Source of the DNA: Dermatemys mawii
Taxonomy: Eukaryota; Chordata; Testudines; Dermatemydidae
DNA: 64,000 nt
Assembly: GCA_007922305.1 (NCBI GenBank)
Contig: ML677335.1
Location: forward strand, 22,353,904 to 22,417,903
Direction: 5' to 3'
A program made the position numbers and the translations under genes. This document shows positions 21,358 to 32,252 of this stretch, piece after piece (the first letter of the stretch is position 1; each line of letters starts with the position of its first letter). The notes under the pieces were generated by a model. It did not search any database, was not told where the DNA came from, and saw only the letters and a list, made by a program, of their open reading frames with translations.

Positions 21358-22550
21358 CTACAGGAAAGAGGGTAGAAAAATAAACTCATGAAGGCCCCAT
21401 TTGATAAAAGGATTGTTTGAGTCACATCAAACCTTTTCCAAGGCATTTTGTTTTTTTAATTTGTATTTATATTTTCTTGTTATATATAAGAAATAAAAAA
21501 TGGTGCATGATTTATGACTAGGCAAAACTGGACAGAATAGCAGCATAAACTGGTCAAATGACTGAGCAGAAAAAAATAAGTAGCTAGCAGAGGGGTGTCT
21601 TCTTGAGCTTCCAAATGACTATTAATGGGCTTCTTTATAGTTTCTCTGAACGGGACTTGTCCTTATTAGTGTTTCTTTTATTGCTATTCCAAACACTTTC
21701 TCCTCCATTGCTCTCTTCTACCCTTTGCTTGTCTGCCTCTTTTGTACAATACTATTTCTCATGAGATCTCTTCAGTGATAACAAATGATGTCCAAGTTAC
21801 AGCTAATGACACTAAGGCAGAAAGCTGAACCCCACATAGTCACAGTGAAAATGCCTTTGCAAACTCACTTTCTTAGTCTGCTCCTGCAACTGTATCCATG
21901 AAGACAGAGCTCTGAACTCATGCAGATGCAATTTAAGATCCAGGACCTTGTTTAGTTTGTTTGAAAATGTGACTTAATCCCCAGTGATGAGAGATGTTAT
22001 CTGATTTATAGCTGAAATGTGATAAGGAAAATAGAAACCAGATATGTGAAGGGCATGCGAACTATAAACGTCCCAGAGGGAACACATCACCTTTGCATTC
22101 CTTCATTATGATTAATAGTAAATAAGTATTTATGGTACTTGGTGTGTTAAAGCATTTGATTTCTTTTGATGCGACTTGTTTTAAGTGAATACAGAAGCAA
22201 AAGGTCCAGTTCCATTTGAAGATTAGTTCTAGATCTCAAACAAAAAGCTTCCAGTTCAGTTCTACTCTGGAGAGTGTAAGAATGGCACTAAAGGGCACCA
22301 TGTTTATTGTTGTTCAGTCATTTCTACATCAAAGCTGCTTAATTCACAAGTATTAAGCCCATCCCCACCCCCTACCCCGAAAAATGCTGCTCCTCAAACT
22401 CAACCTGCAATCTTAAAGTTCAGCTACTTTCTTTCTGGTTCATGTATCACTAACATTAAAGATTAAAATTCTTATCAGAATCTAGTTGTTAATTCTGTTG
22501 AAGATGTTCAAACCAGAAGGAACTCACTGTTCATATTACAGTACGACCTA
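21358..22550. other. unique sequence upstream of the receptor exon, probable intron
   Basis: It starts with the polypyrimidine tract and acceptor of the receptor exon (minus strand). No first exon or promoter could be identified. Confidence 0.5.
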
Positions 22551-22554
22551 AATA

Positions 22555-22800
22555 CCCCAGCTGAGACCACAACCCCACAGAGTTAGGCATTGTACAAGCA
22601 AAGGGTGAGACAAAGTCTTGTCTCAGAGTTTACAGTCTAAAGCAGACAAGGCAGACAAAGGATGAGAGGAAAAAAAGAGGCACAGGGAGATGGAGGGACT
22701 TGCCCAAGATTGTACAAGTCAGTGACAGACCTAGGAATAGACTCCAGTTTTCTTGAGTCCCAATCCAGAGTCCTAAGCTACCACTGTACCACTCATCCTT
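22555..22800 (-). mobile_element. MIR-like SINE with L2-like tail
   Basis: Reads 'aggcacagggagatggaggg' 'acttgcccaagattgtac' ... 'gagtcctaagctaccactgtacc'. This is the antisense of a tRNA-derived MIR/CORE-SINE, with the 'gggtgagacaaagtcttgtc' / 'gagtttacagtctaaag' L2-like 3' end at lower coordinates. Confidence 0.75.
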
Positions 22801-23439
22801 TGGCTCTGCAGGGCTGACAGGAGCACAAATTAAGATTCATCAGCAGAGTATGCATCCTTCCTCTGACTCAGGATTCACACATAAGGAAGAGACTGGTTGA
22901 GTAAGAAAGCACCATTTCTACATAATCTCGTTTCATAGTCAAACAGCACTTCCAGGAGAAGTAGTAGCTGCAGCAAATTTGCTTGTCATGTTTGTGCGTG
23001 CTGAGGATGTGCTTTTAGCAACAGCAGGATGCAGCAATATAGGATGCTGTTTTGGTGTTACTGTGTGAACAGTGGAGTGTAACTTGGCTTAAAGACTACA
23101 TGTCTAATCTGAATAAGGTACTGGACTGTGTCTGAGGCCTCTCCGGTCAGGCGGCTTTCATTAATCAGAATAGGTAATTTCTATAGTTAACATTGCCTGA
23201 AACTTTCCATTGTAAGACACTGTGTTCAGTTGCTAGACCTTGGCCAAACTTTAACTGAGTAAAATTTCCCATGCCAATTGTCTGCTTAAGGCAGCCATTT
23301 TTGAGAACAAGATTATGGTAAAAATATATTATTCTGCCCCTGTTAAAAATAATTGCTATAAAACATTTTGTTGAGAAGCTCTAGCTAATCTGTATTTTGC
23401 AACAGGGACTTGAAATGTTGCAGGAGAGTGACCTTGGTG
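22801..23439. other. no recognised feature
   Basis: Anonymous sequence without open frames above 60 codons or a repeat I can name. Confidence 0.5.
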
Positions 23440-23441
23440 TC

Positions 23442-23528
23442 AAAGAAGTGTCACCCCAAAGAAGTGCCACCCCAAAGAAGATTTTGCCTTACTTGTCAAA
23501 GAAGTGCCACCCCAAAGAAGATTTTGCC
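23442..23528. repeat. nested tandem repeat (16-bp within 40-bp)
   Basis: The motif 'aaagaagtgccacccc' or its 7-bp core 'aaagaag' starts at 23442, 23458, 23474, 23498 and 23514. It forms a 16-bp periodicity inside a 40-bp duplication (23458 to 23498). Confidence 0.9.
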
Positions 23529-23759
23529 ATATTTAGGTAAATTATAATCACTGAAAAAAATCTCAGTTCACACCATGTTCAGCAGAGACTTGTTAGAATT
23601 TGGCAGCTAAATCCTCTGAAGATTCTCTGTCTCTGCAATTGCTCCCTCCAGCTGCTGGGGTGCATGCTGGTGTTAGGCACTGGAAGACTCTCCTGTGCTC
23701 TCAGTGTTCTCCAGTGCTATTGCCGAGACAGAGTGGAGGAAAAGGCAAGGAGCTATCTG

Positions 23760-24075
23760 ACTAATGCAGAGAGGAGAAGAATGGGGTCAGGGAGACGGGA
23801 TAGGAGCAAGAGAGGTCAGAGAATGGTTGGGGAAGACAGGAACAAGCATGGGAGAGGGGCATAAAATGGGGATGGGGGGAAGGGCAGGAGCCATTGAAAG
23901 AGAGAAGTGTGTGTGGTGTGTTGGTGGGGGGGGGGGGAAGAGCATGAATACAGGCAGGGACAAGAACCAGGGGAGAATAGCAGATGGGGGAGGGGACAGA
24001 AGCTGGGGGAATGGAAGGATAGGTGCAGAAGGGGACAAGGTGAGGCTGGGTTTGGAACACAGGCAGAAGGGTCAC
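23760..24075. repeat. purine-rich (G/A) tract with a G12 run
   Basis: The top strand is strongly purine-biased for about 300 bases, including twelve consecutive G at 23926-23937. The open frames of up to 104 codons here on both strands are by-products of this composition, not genes. Confidence 0.8.
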
Positions 24076-24090
24076 TAGTTGAAGTGTGAG

Positions 24091-24767
24091 TTGGGCAGGT
24101 AAGTAGCCTTCAGTCAGAAGGATGCTTTCCCCAGCACTTATTTTGAGTGGGGGAGGTATCTGTGGGAGAATGCAAATATTGAAAATAGGGTCCTGGGCAC
24201 GTTATTTCCCTTGCTGATGTAAGGGGATATGAAAAGCCTGATTCATAGCCCACTGAAGTCAATTAGAGTCTTTCCTTAAATTCCATGGGGGTTTGGATCA
24301 GGCTCCTTGTGTGATTATCCGGGAGTGAGCTGTTTTGTACTTATACAGAGGAGCTCACTTTAGTCACCTGTGATGTGATCCCAGATTATGTCAGTGTATT
24401 TCAGTGAGTAAATCTGCTTTAGCATGAACCTTCAAAGTGCTAAAGTTTTCTGTGAAGAAAATGACTTCACTTTAAGAAGGATCAGCTGTAGTATTCTTAT
24501 CAAATGTGTGGTTCCACATATGTATGAAGCCTTGATAGCTGGTGGAAAAAATGCTTCTCTTTACTCTGTACTTTTATTAAAATGACAATTAAATTACATG
24601 CAAAAAACAATAGTATTGCAATATTTTAGATATTCCTAAACCCGCAAGAGCCAGGAAATGCCAAGTTATGGCTCCCACTGTAACTATAACTCCACTAAAT
24701 TTAACTTCTACTAGATATTAGGACTTAAATATTAACAGCCTAGAATAACTCTCTCAACACAGGTTTA
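24091..24767. repeat. anonymous sequence with one short palindromic repeat copy
   Basis: At about 24225-24310 'cactgaagtcaattagagtc' and 'ggtttggatcaggctcc' belong to a short palindromic repeat also present near 25050, 33430, 36990 and 56600. The remainder shows nothing recognisable. Confidence 0.45.
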
Positions 24768-24893
24768 AGAATAGCAGCCGTGTCAGTCTGTATCTGTAAA
24801 TAAAACGAGGAATACTTGTAGCACCTTAGAGACTAACCAGTTTATTTCAGCTTAAGCTTTCGTGGGTGCTACAAGTATTCCTCATTTTATTCT
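24768..24893 (+). repeat. short retroposon copy folded into an inverted duplication
   Basis: Starts with the family 5' segment 'gaatagcagccgtgtcagtc'. Positions 24799-24825 and 24865-24891 are inverted copies of each other (27-bp arms, one mismatch, 39-bp loop). The 3' part of the usual family sequence is replaced by an inverted copy of its 5' part. Confidence 0.8.
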
Positions 24894-24896
24894 CTC

Positions 24897-24920
24897 AGCA
24901 CACACACACACACACACACA
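24897..24920. repeat. (CA)n microsatellite
   Basis: About eleven uninterrupted CA units directly after the hairpin-like repeat. Confidence 0.95.
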
Positions 24921-25049
24921 GAGTTATGGTTGTTGAGGAAGCCATAGAATGAATGTTTCCTCTTCTCCATCTCTCCTTCTCTGAGGTGTTAAATAGCTTT
25001 CCCATACATGTTACAAAAGACAAATATACCATAATAAATTACGCCATAA

Positions 25050-25115
25050 GAGACTGATCCAAAGCTCACTGAAGTCAGTGAAAAGACTCCCATTGACTTT
25101 AGATCAGGTCCTAAG
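25050..25115. repeat. short palindromic repeat copy
   Basis: 'gctcactgaagtcagtgaaa' followed by 'agactcccattgacttta' and 'gatcaggtcct' is the same family as 24225-24310. Confidence 0.5.
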
Positions 25116-26457
25116 AGAACTGCAGTATATATTTGACAAGGAGATAGAAACTGGATGTCCTCACCTTCCATGGCACAGCCTGACCCCGATTCTTGCTTTG
25201 GTATATTGGAGTGTTGTATTGTTTTCAGGTAGACTGAGTCTTCAGATCAGAGCCACTCCTTAATGTTTCTCTTTATCTAGCTGCAGCCTCCTGCTATCAG
25301 AGAGGGAGCAGCAACTCTGCTGAGCTGATGAATGCTATCTTGATCCACTGTACTCAGCCACTCACCCCAGGTTCTCAGAGCTTCAAGATAATTCACGAAA
25401 GATACCTGCAGAATTAGAGCTTTTTTCCTTCATAAAATTCCCATAAAATCCTCAGAACAGTCTACTCCAGTTCCAAGGAAGGAGATGAAGAAAGGTAATA
25501 TTTTTGTCCAAGTCCAAGAAGACAGTAAGTGCAAGAACTTTGTTAAAGCAATGGGGTTATTAGTTAAGAATGATGGCAGTCCAGGCTGGAGACTTGGTTA
25601 AATCCACAGACTTCGTGGATATTGAATTTGCAGCTATTCCAAAAATGCTTGGCTTTTTTGGGGGGGGAGGGGGAGAGGAAAGGGGGAGGTAAGAATGAGA
25701 ATCCTTTTGCAAAGATACCTGTTGAAATGCTTCCTAATGCTCAGTGCCTTTTGTATGGTCTTTGTTAGGGGATTAAGATATCTCAAAATGCTCCAGCCCT
25801 CTCACTCAAACAGCTCCAAAAATTTCTTCCCACCATCAGAGTTGCAAGCTGAGTTCTTGGAGCTGTTTCCAGTTCAGTTGGAGAATGAAGCACACACTGT
25901 TAGCTCCTCAGCCCTCTTGCATTCTCTGTGCATTACTTCTTTCTCTGCTCAGCTTCTGCTCCTTGGACTCTCTACACAACAGCTCTTATTGCTCAGCAGC
26001 AAAGAGGCTGATTCTATTAGTTAGGGACAAAGTGTGTGTGTGTTGGGGGGAGTGGGGCAGCTACATCTCCCCATTGTCATGGTTACTGGAACACCTGTTG
26101 GATGTACAGGCAAACAGCTGGTTGATTAATTACAGTATCTGCAGCCACTCATTTATCAGCTGGGCAAAGTGAAGGGTTTAGTCACTACACTGAATAACAA
26201 GAAAAATCAGACTCATCTCTGGCAGCCTCTTCTTGTCTTGGATGCTTATAGTGTGTGCTATTGCATCTGGTTTGGAGAACAGTGATTTAGTGGCACAGTG
26301 CCCTGTTGAATCTGTTAAACCTAGTCAGAAGGGATTGAGCACCGTCTCACCTTTTTGTTCAGAACAGACTCCTTCCCTTGCTGGTGAACATGAGAGAAAA
26401 GGTACAGTCCTGATGAAGGAACAGCTAGTGAAGGAGATTTTCTGTGTTGAGAGCAGG
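25116..26457. other. no recognised feature
   Basis: G-rich stretches at 25659-25690 and 26030-26060. Frames of 95 and 109 codons (25695-26172) have no domain and no convincing splice context. Confidence 0.45.
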
Positions 26458-26911
26458 TGTCGGGATCCTGACAAGGGCAGTTAGGACCAAGGATCAGAGC
26501 AGCATCAAACCCAAGGCTGAGAGTAATGGAAAAGTTCATAGCCAAGTTCCAGGCTGGGATTAATATCATCCATCAGAGTCCATCTCATGTTTCAGGGGCC
26601 AGGTCAGGAACCAAGAGCCAAATCAAGCTGAGGTGAGAGCTAGGAGTTCAAGAGCGGGAATGGCCGTGGCAGCTACAAGAGATCCACAGTGGTCTTGGGT
26701 TGCTTCCTGGGCCACTCCTTGGGTTTATATAGTGTGAGGAGCCATGAGGCTGCTGCCTGTCAGATTCCTTGAGACAGGACTGCCCAGGATCCATGTCCAC
26801 AGCATATCATGGAAAGTGAGCTGGTTACAGCTGTTGCTGGGTGGCAGTGTGGTGGTGATTGCTGTCTAACAGCTTTCCAGGGCTGGGGTCAAGATCCCCA
26901 GGGCCTTACAT
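26458..26911 (-). mobile_element. possible solo LTR
   Basis: Bounded by 'tgtcgggatcc' and 'gggccttaca' (TG...CA). It has an antisense TATA-like 'cactatataaaccc' near 26730. No matching target duplication was found, so this is a tentative call; it may be unrelated unique sequence. Confidence 0.35.
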
Positions 26912-27024
26912 TAAGGTAATCAATTATCTGCTATTGGTAAGATTTCACCAAATAGCTTGGACACACACATTTCAGCCAAGGAGCTGTTTTTAAACTTGTC
27001 ACTTTGTCTGTTCCTGAGATGAGG

Positions 27025-27310
27025 GGAAGGATGGCTCAGCAGTTAGGGTGCTAGCCTTGAAGACTCATGTTAAACACCCTACTTTGCTATAGTCTCCCTG
27101 AGTGATCTTGGGTATTTCACTTAGGGCTTGTCTACAAGGGGCAATTTACCAGTATAAATGATGATGGTAAATTTCTCTGTGTAGAAAGACTCTTAGCCTC
27201 TGTGCCTTGGTTCCCATTCTGTAAAATGGGGATGATAGGACTTCCCTACCTCACAGAAGTGTTGTGAGGATAAATTCATTAAAGATTGTGGGCACTGAGA
27301 TACTACACTA
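27025..27310 (+). mobile_element. MIR-like SINE split by a 69-bp insertion
   Basis: 'aaggatggctcagcagttag' begins the tRNA-like head. 'gatcttgggtatttcactta' is followed, after the insert at 27124-27192, by 'gcctctgtgccttggttccc' and 'tgtaaaatggggatgatagg', the MIR core order. Confidence 0.85.
27124..27192. mobile_element. 69-bp miniature element, TTA target duplication
   Basis: Inverted ends 'gggcttgtctac' and 'gtagaaagactc' are flanked by TTA on both sides (27121-27123, 27193-27195). Removing 72 bp restores an uninterrupted SINE core. A TWA duplication is the PIF/Harbinger hallmark, so I infer that superfamily. No transposase is present. Confidence 0.75.
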
Positions 27311-27425
27311 AATGGGGGTGGGGAGTCAAATAATTGCCTTCAATAGATAGTTTATGAGCTAGATGATCAGCCTATGTTGTCAGTTCTGACTGGATGCCTG
27401 TAACTTTTAAAAACAGGAGACTAAT

Positions 27426-27545
27426 CACAGAACTATATAAATGTAGAGCTGGAAGGGACTTCAAGAGGTCATCTAATCCAGCCTCTCCTGCTGAGGCAGG
27501 ACCAAGTACACCTAGACCACCCTGACCAATGTTTTTCTGACTAAC
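27426..27545 (-). mobile_element. CR1 3'-end fragment
   Basis: 'gagctggaagggacttcaag' 'aggtcatctaatccagcc' and 'gaccaccctgaccaatgttt' is CR1 3' UTR sequence, more diverged than the copies at 30.8 and 56.8 kb. Confidence 0.75.
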
Positions 27546-28775
27546 AACCTCTTGTTAGTAAGTAGTGAACAACACACATTCCATAGAAACTTTCAAAATA
27601 AGCACTAATAAATAAACCACTAAAGTTTGTCATGTTTTCAAGGTTAACAAAATTTTTCACCACTGCAAGGCAGATGTTCAAATACTTATGAATAATATGA
27701 CTCCAGAAATAAGGGTGGACAAAACTTTGCTTCAGAAAGCCATAGTCAATCTGCTTGCTATTTGGCCAACACTAGTCAGAACAACATTGAGCCATTTGAG
27801 TGTCCACCTGTGGAAAAAAAAATACATGCATATGCTTCCAAAGCAAAAACAAGTCCCCCAGCCTCCTTTAAAAGGTAAGAAAGTGATGGAAGTGAATCTT
27901 TGCCAGCTTTGCAATTCAAAGAGGCTCAGATCCTCCAATTAAAGGAAAATGAATTTTTAAATAATGTATAGTGCTGTAAATATGAACAGCCCTTAGTGGT
28001 AGCGATGGGATTGTGGTGGTTTATTTTGACAGAACTGAATATGTAATTGCTCTTTAGCTAGGGGGGAATTGTACCGAGTCACTTTTTACTTACTATTTCT
28101 GTAAAGTTGTCGTATTGAGCTGATTCCTACCAGCAGATGTCTCATTAATACAGAGCATGCCATAGTTGAAAGCTGCCTTTAATGTTAACCAGATATTTTT
28201 ACAGACAGCAGAGTGGTTTGGCAGACGGCTACAGCATTCTCCATGAAAGAGACCAAACTCTTTTCTTGGGCTGCCTGAGAACGAGGACGGCGCAGGGGAT
28301 ATATTGGTTGTTCCCAGGGCCAGAAGGAAAAGAAGAGGGAAAGTGAAAGCTCAGAGGAAAGATAACAAAAAAATGTTGGTGTGCCATACCTTCCCCAGCT
28401 GGCTGAAGATGTGGCACTACAAGGTTTCACTTGTAGTTTCAGATGAAACTTCAAGGTAAAAGTAGAGCCAAAAGGTAACTACTAGGCTGATATAAAAGGT
28501 AATTCTGGATCACCATCTGTATCTCATCTCAATTCTTTCTCCACAATCTTGACCAGTGGTTGGAGAAACTGCAACAGAACAGTAAAGATTCTGGGCTCAG
28601 AAGGAGACAGGTGTAGAAGTAAAATGGGACAGTGAAGCATATGCCATATTTAATTTTAATTTCTAGTTTTAATGTACATTTTCCTTGCTCATGAATGTCA
28701 CCCCCTTCATTGAATCCCTTCAGTAGATTCCCTTTTTCACTACATCTAGTTTAAGCTGCTCCTCTTCACCTCTAA
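27546..28775. other. no recognised feature
   Basis: Frames of 84 codons (27688-27942, +) and 89 codons (28185-28454, -) show no known domain. Confidence 0.45.
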
Positions 28776-28922
28776 GGGTATGTCTACACTATCTGCTGGA
28801 TCAGCGGGTAGTGATCGATCTATCAGGGGTTGATTTATTGCATCTAGTCGCTATTCTTGCAGCTGAAGTTGCACAAATTAGGTCAATCCTTCCCCTACCC
28901 TCCCAATGTAGAGCAGGTGTTT
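28776..28922. mobile_element. miniature DNA element
   Basis: Opens 'gggtatgtctacac' after TAA and closes near 'aatgtagagcaggtgttt'. This is a weaker relative of the terminal type seen at 8121 and 27124. The interior has 'ggatcagcgggtagtgatcg'. Confidence 0.5.
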
Positions 28923-29269
28923 TATAACTTTGCCCTATTTCTTTAAAAAATGCGTTTATTCATTATTGTTTATTTAACATAACTAAAAAGAAAAGAAAGG
29001 TATTTAACCTGGAATAGAGAGCCAATATCAGGTTTCACAGCAAGGTGGGCAAGACCCAACTTCTTCATTATTAAGGGAAAGGAATAGTACAGCCCCAGTT
29101 TGGGGTTCTTTGTAAAGTAAGATCATAAAGAAGTCTCCAGTTTATTCTCTTTTGGAAAAAACAGGTAAGTAGAAGAGAAAAAGGAGCATTGAGAATAAAA
29201 AAAAGAACAGGAGAACAGCCCAAAAGATAAGTAAGAGGATAAGAGATAAATAAGTCAGAGATGAATTTA

Positions 29270-30280
29270 ACTGAATATACTTATGATTCTAAAAATGGGG
29301 GCCATATATCTATACATTTATTCTGGTGGTTTTTATTGCAAAACACTGTTTGTTCCATCTCTGCCAGGCTCACCAAGCCAGAGAACCACTCAAATGGTCT
29401 GGCACACTAGGGACTTTTACTATTGTAGAATTAGACTTTTGGCTATGATCAGAGCTTTACCAATCATAATTTTTCAAAGGATTTCAGTCCCCAAGATGAA
29501 CTGGATAGACCTAAGATGATGTGACCAGCCCTATAATTCCTCCTTGGTGGAGAGAAAGAAATTGGCCCATATATTTACCTGTGTCCAGAAATGACAGATG
29601 ACAGGGCAAACCCAAACCATATAGTATATATTAGCACTAGCTACATTGCAGCACCAGCATGTGTCAGATCTGGCTGCTCTGAACCTGAAAAGTCTATATG
29701 GAGTCCAGTGCATCCTCTATGGAATTTCCTGCTAGATCAATCTTAACTCCAAATCTAGGGAGAAATGCTGTATGTTGCAGCAAATCCAATTTCACTGTAT
29801 GTTGATAAGGGAAACAGAGAGGTCATGTTCCCATTTCTTTCTATCATGGTCTCTAATGGGAGATGGGTTGGGGTTGCCAATTTGTCCTGTAGGGAAGAAT
29901 ACAGACTAGACAATGGCTTAGGTAGACTGTGTGACTTTTTCAGAGAGCCCCAGAGGTCAGGGGGGTCTGGTGCTGCTAAGGCACACATCCACAAATGCTG
30001 TTACAGAGCATGTTTAAAGCTGAAGGTATTACCTTTTCTAGTCCAGTTGGAATTTCTCTCTAAAGGCAAGAAAAGGGCATGAAGGAACATTTTCAATTTT
30101 GTGGTTTATTCTCAAAATCCTCTTTTAAACCCACTTGTGCCATAGAACTGGTCTATGTGCAATTACAATTCTGGAGTTATCCTAAACTGAAGGCTCTGAA
30201 TGTAATAAGAGATGACATTCAAACTTGCAAGCAACCAGATCCCAGGCTTTGCTACCAGCCAAAATTGTGACCTATTTCTC
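29270..30280 (-). mobile_element. L1/Tx1-like LINE ORF2 C-terminal fragment
   Basis: The minus-strand frame 29531-29713 reads 'MHWTPYRLFRFRAARSD' then 'CWCCNVASANIYYMVWVCPV' and 'ICHFWTQVNIW'. This is the cysteine-rich C-terminal block (C-x2-C ... C-P ... F-W) of L1-clade ORF2, with the usual histidine before the third cysteine replaced by tyrosine. The frame after the stop gives 'GKALIIAKSLIL', and upstream pieces look like the adjoining L1 region. It is a long-inactive copy with several stops. Confidence 0.65.
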
Positions 30281-30818
30281 CTTAAGGAAGTGGGAATAGT
30301 CTGAGTTTAAAACTCTTCTAGTGGTAGTGGAGCTACAATTCCTTTCTCCACGTAAAGCCACGCTGTACAGCCATTGAGACACTTGGCTCAAGACTGAAGA
30401 TATATAGAAAAGCCTAAGGGTGGTGTGACTCTTCTGAGCTATTCTCATAGCTGAAGTTGTGAGGCACTTACTACCACCTGCCCTTAGCATGAGGAAGCTT
30501 TGCAAAACAGGAGACACTCACTTCCTGAGCTCGTCCTGATGCTGTATCTGGTACTACTGGCCTTTTCCTGCCTCTGGTACCTCGTGTAGGTTGTTGACTT
30601 TGCTTGGCAAGTCTTCAGTGGTTTAGCCCACTGGCCAAATCACACAGCCAGAATAAACCCTTTCTAGGGTAGGGAAAGGCCAACAAAACTATTTGCCACC
30701 ACCATGGTCTTCAGTCCCATCTCTTGGCCATTTCAATCCAGGCTTTTGCTTGGGCTTCTGAAGGAGCCTTGTCCCGGTATCAGGGTTTCAACCATTTCAC
30801 CACTGGGGGAATTATATT
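30281..30818. other. no recognised feature
   Basis: Anonymous sequence between the L1-like and CR1 remnants. It may include 5' parts of the L1-like copy that are too decayed to read. Confidence 0.45.
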
Positions 30819-31603
30819 ATCGGATATCAGGGTTGGAAGGGACCTCAGGAAGTCATCTAGTCCAATCCCCTGCTCAAAGCAGGACCAATCCCCAACTAAA
30901 TCATCCCAATCAGGGCTTTGTCAAGCCTGATCTTAAAATCCTCTAAGGAAGGAGATTCCACCACCTCCCTAGGTAACCCATTCCAGTGCTTCACCACCCT
31001 CCTAGTGAAAAAGCTTTCCTAATATTCAACCCAAACCTCCCACACTGCAATTTGAGACCATTACTCCTTGTTCTGTCATCTGCTACCACTGAGAACAGTC
31101 TAGATCCATCCTCTTTGGAACCCCCTTTCACGTAGTTGAAAGCAGTTATCAAATCGCCCCTCATTCTTCTTTTCTGCAGACTAAATAATCCCAGTTCCCT
31201 CAGCCTAGTCTTGTGCTCCAGCCTCCTAATCATTTTTGTTGCCCTCTGCTAGACTCTTTCTAATTTTTCCGCATCCTTCTTGTAGTGTGGAGCCCAAAAC
31301 TGGACACAGTACTCCAGGTGAGACCTCACCAATGCTAAACATAGGGGAATAATCACGTCCCTCAGTCTGCTGGCAATGCTCTTACTTATACAGCCCAAAA
31401 TGCCATTAGCCTTCTTGGCAATGAAGGCACACTTGAGTCATATCAAGCTTCTCATCCACTGTAATCCCTAGGTCCTTTTCTGCAGAACTGCTGCCTAGCC
31501 TCTTGGTCCCTAGCCTGTAGCAGTGCATGGAATTCTTCTGTCCTAAATGCTGTACTCTGCACTTGTTCTTGTTGAACCTCATCAGATTTCTTTTAGCTCA
31601 GTC
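30819..31603 (-). mobile_element. CR1 LINE, 5'-truncated
   Basis: 3' end 'tatcagggttggaagggacc' at low coordinate. The minus-strand frame 30991-31233 contains '[20 protein letters not shown]' and '[16 protein letters not shown]', the RT C-terminal region. It runs through 'gaacctcatcagatttcttt' and then stops abruptly at an unrelated element. It closely resembles the copy at 56.8 kb. Confidence 0.9.
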
Positions 31604-32252
31604 TGTTATGCTATACAAAGCACTTGGGATCTTTTCAGGGGAAAAAAGGCAAATACGCTGCATTTATTGAAAATACAACAGTTAGCATATTTTTTTCAGT
31701 CACACACAGACACACCTGCCAGTTAATGTTTATAGTTACCAGTCCAGAGTCTGGATAAATCTCATGGCCAGCCAGATTGGTTGCAGAGGGGAGCTGGGCT
31801 CTGTTGATTGCAATCCGATGCTCCTGGCAAGATGAACCCAAAGTCCTATGGCAAAGCACCCCATTTTTATAGTCTTTTTTCTTCGTTGAAGTCTATGGAT
31901 TTTACTGTGTCAGGTTACTCCTTAATTGGAGTATGTTAACATTCCAAAACACCTCTTAAGGCTTAAAGTTCACAGTTCCCCCTTCTTCCAGCTTTAGTAA
32001 ATGTAGCCAGGCAGGTACCTGTGGCCAGAGAGGGACCCTTCTCCACCTCCCTGGTCCCAGACAGGAAATGAACTGCTAAGTCCCTGCAGCCTCTTTTATC
32101 TGAGCCTAGTGAGAGCTGATTGGCTGGTTTTCTACAGCCTTTCTAGGCAAGCCTGGAGCACCCACCTTCACTGCTCCTGTCCTGGGATGGGTTGTAGTAG
32201 GACAGCAGGGCCTCCAGCATGGGGCCACAAAGGGCCAAGTACATAAGTCACA
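31604..32252 (-). mobile_element. probable solo LTR, third family
   Basis: On the minus strand it runs from TGTGACTTATG to GCATAACA. It holds a TATA-like 'ctataaaaatgggg' (31861-31874) and, about 200 bp further on, 'aataaatgcagcg' as a polyadenylation signal: the U3-R-U5 order of an LTR. No matching flanking duplication was seen. Confidence 0.45.

Noticed and set aside
23761..24078. Overlapping 104-codon frames on both strands
   Set aside because: Purine-rich low-complexity tract. Both strands are open because stops are rare in such composition.
24897..24920. Possible CRISPR-like or regularly spaced array
   Set aside because: It is a plain CA microsatellite. No spaced direct repeats exist anywhere in the window, and the genome is eukaryotic.
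31604..32252. A 5-bp target duplication for the third LTR
   Set aside because: Flanks cagtc and ccttg do not match, so insertion boundaries remain unproven.
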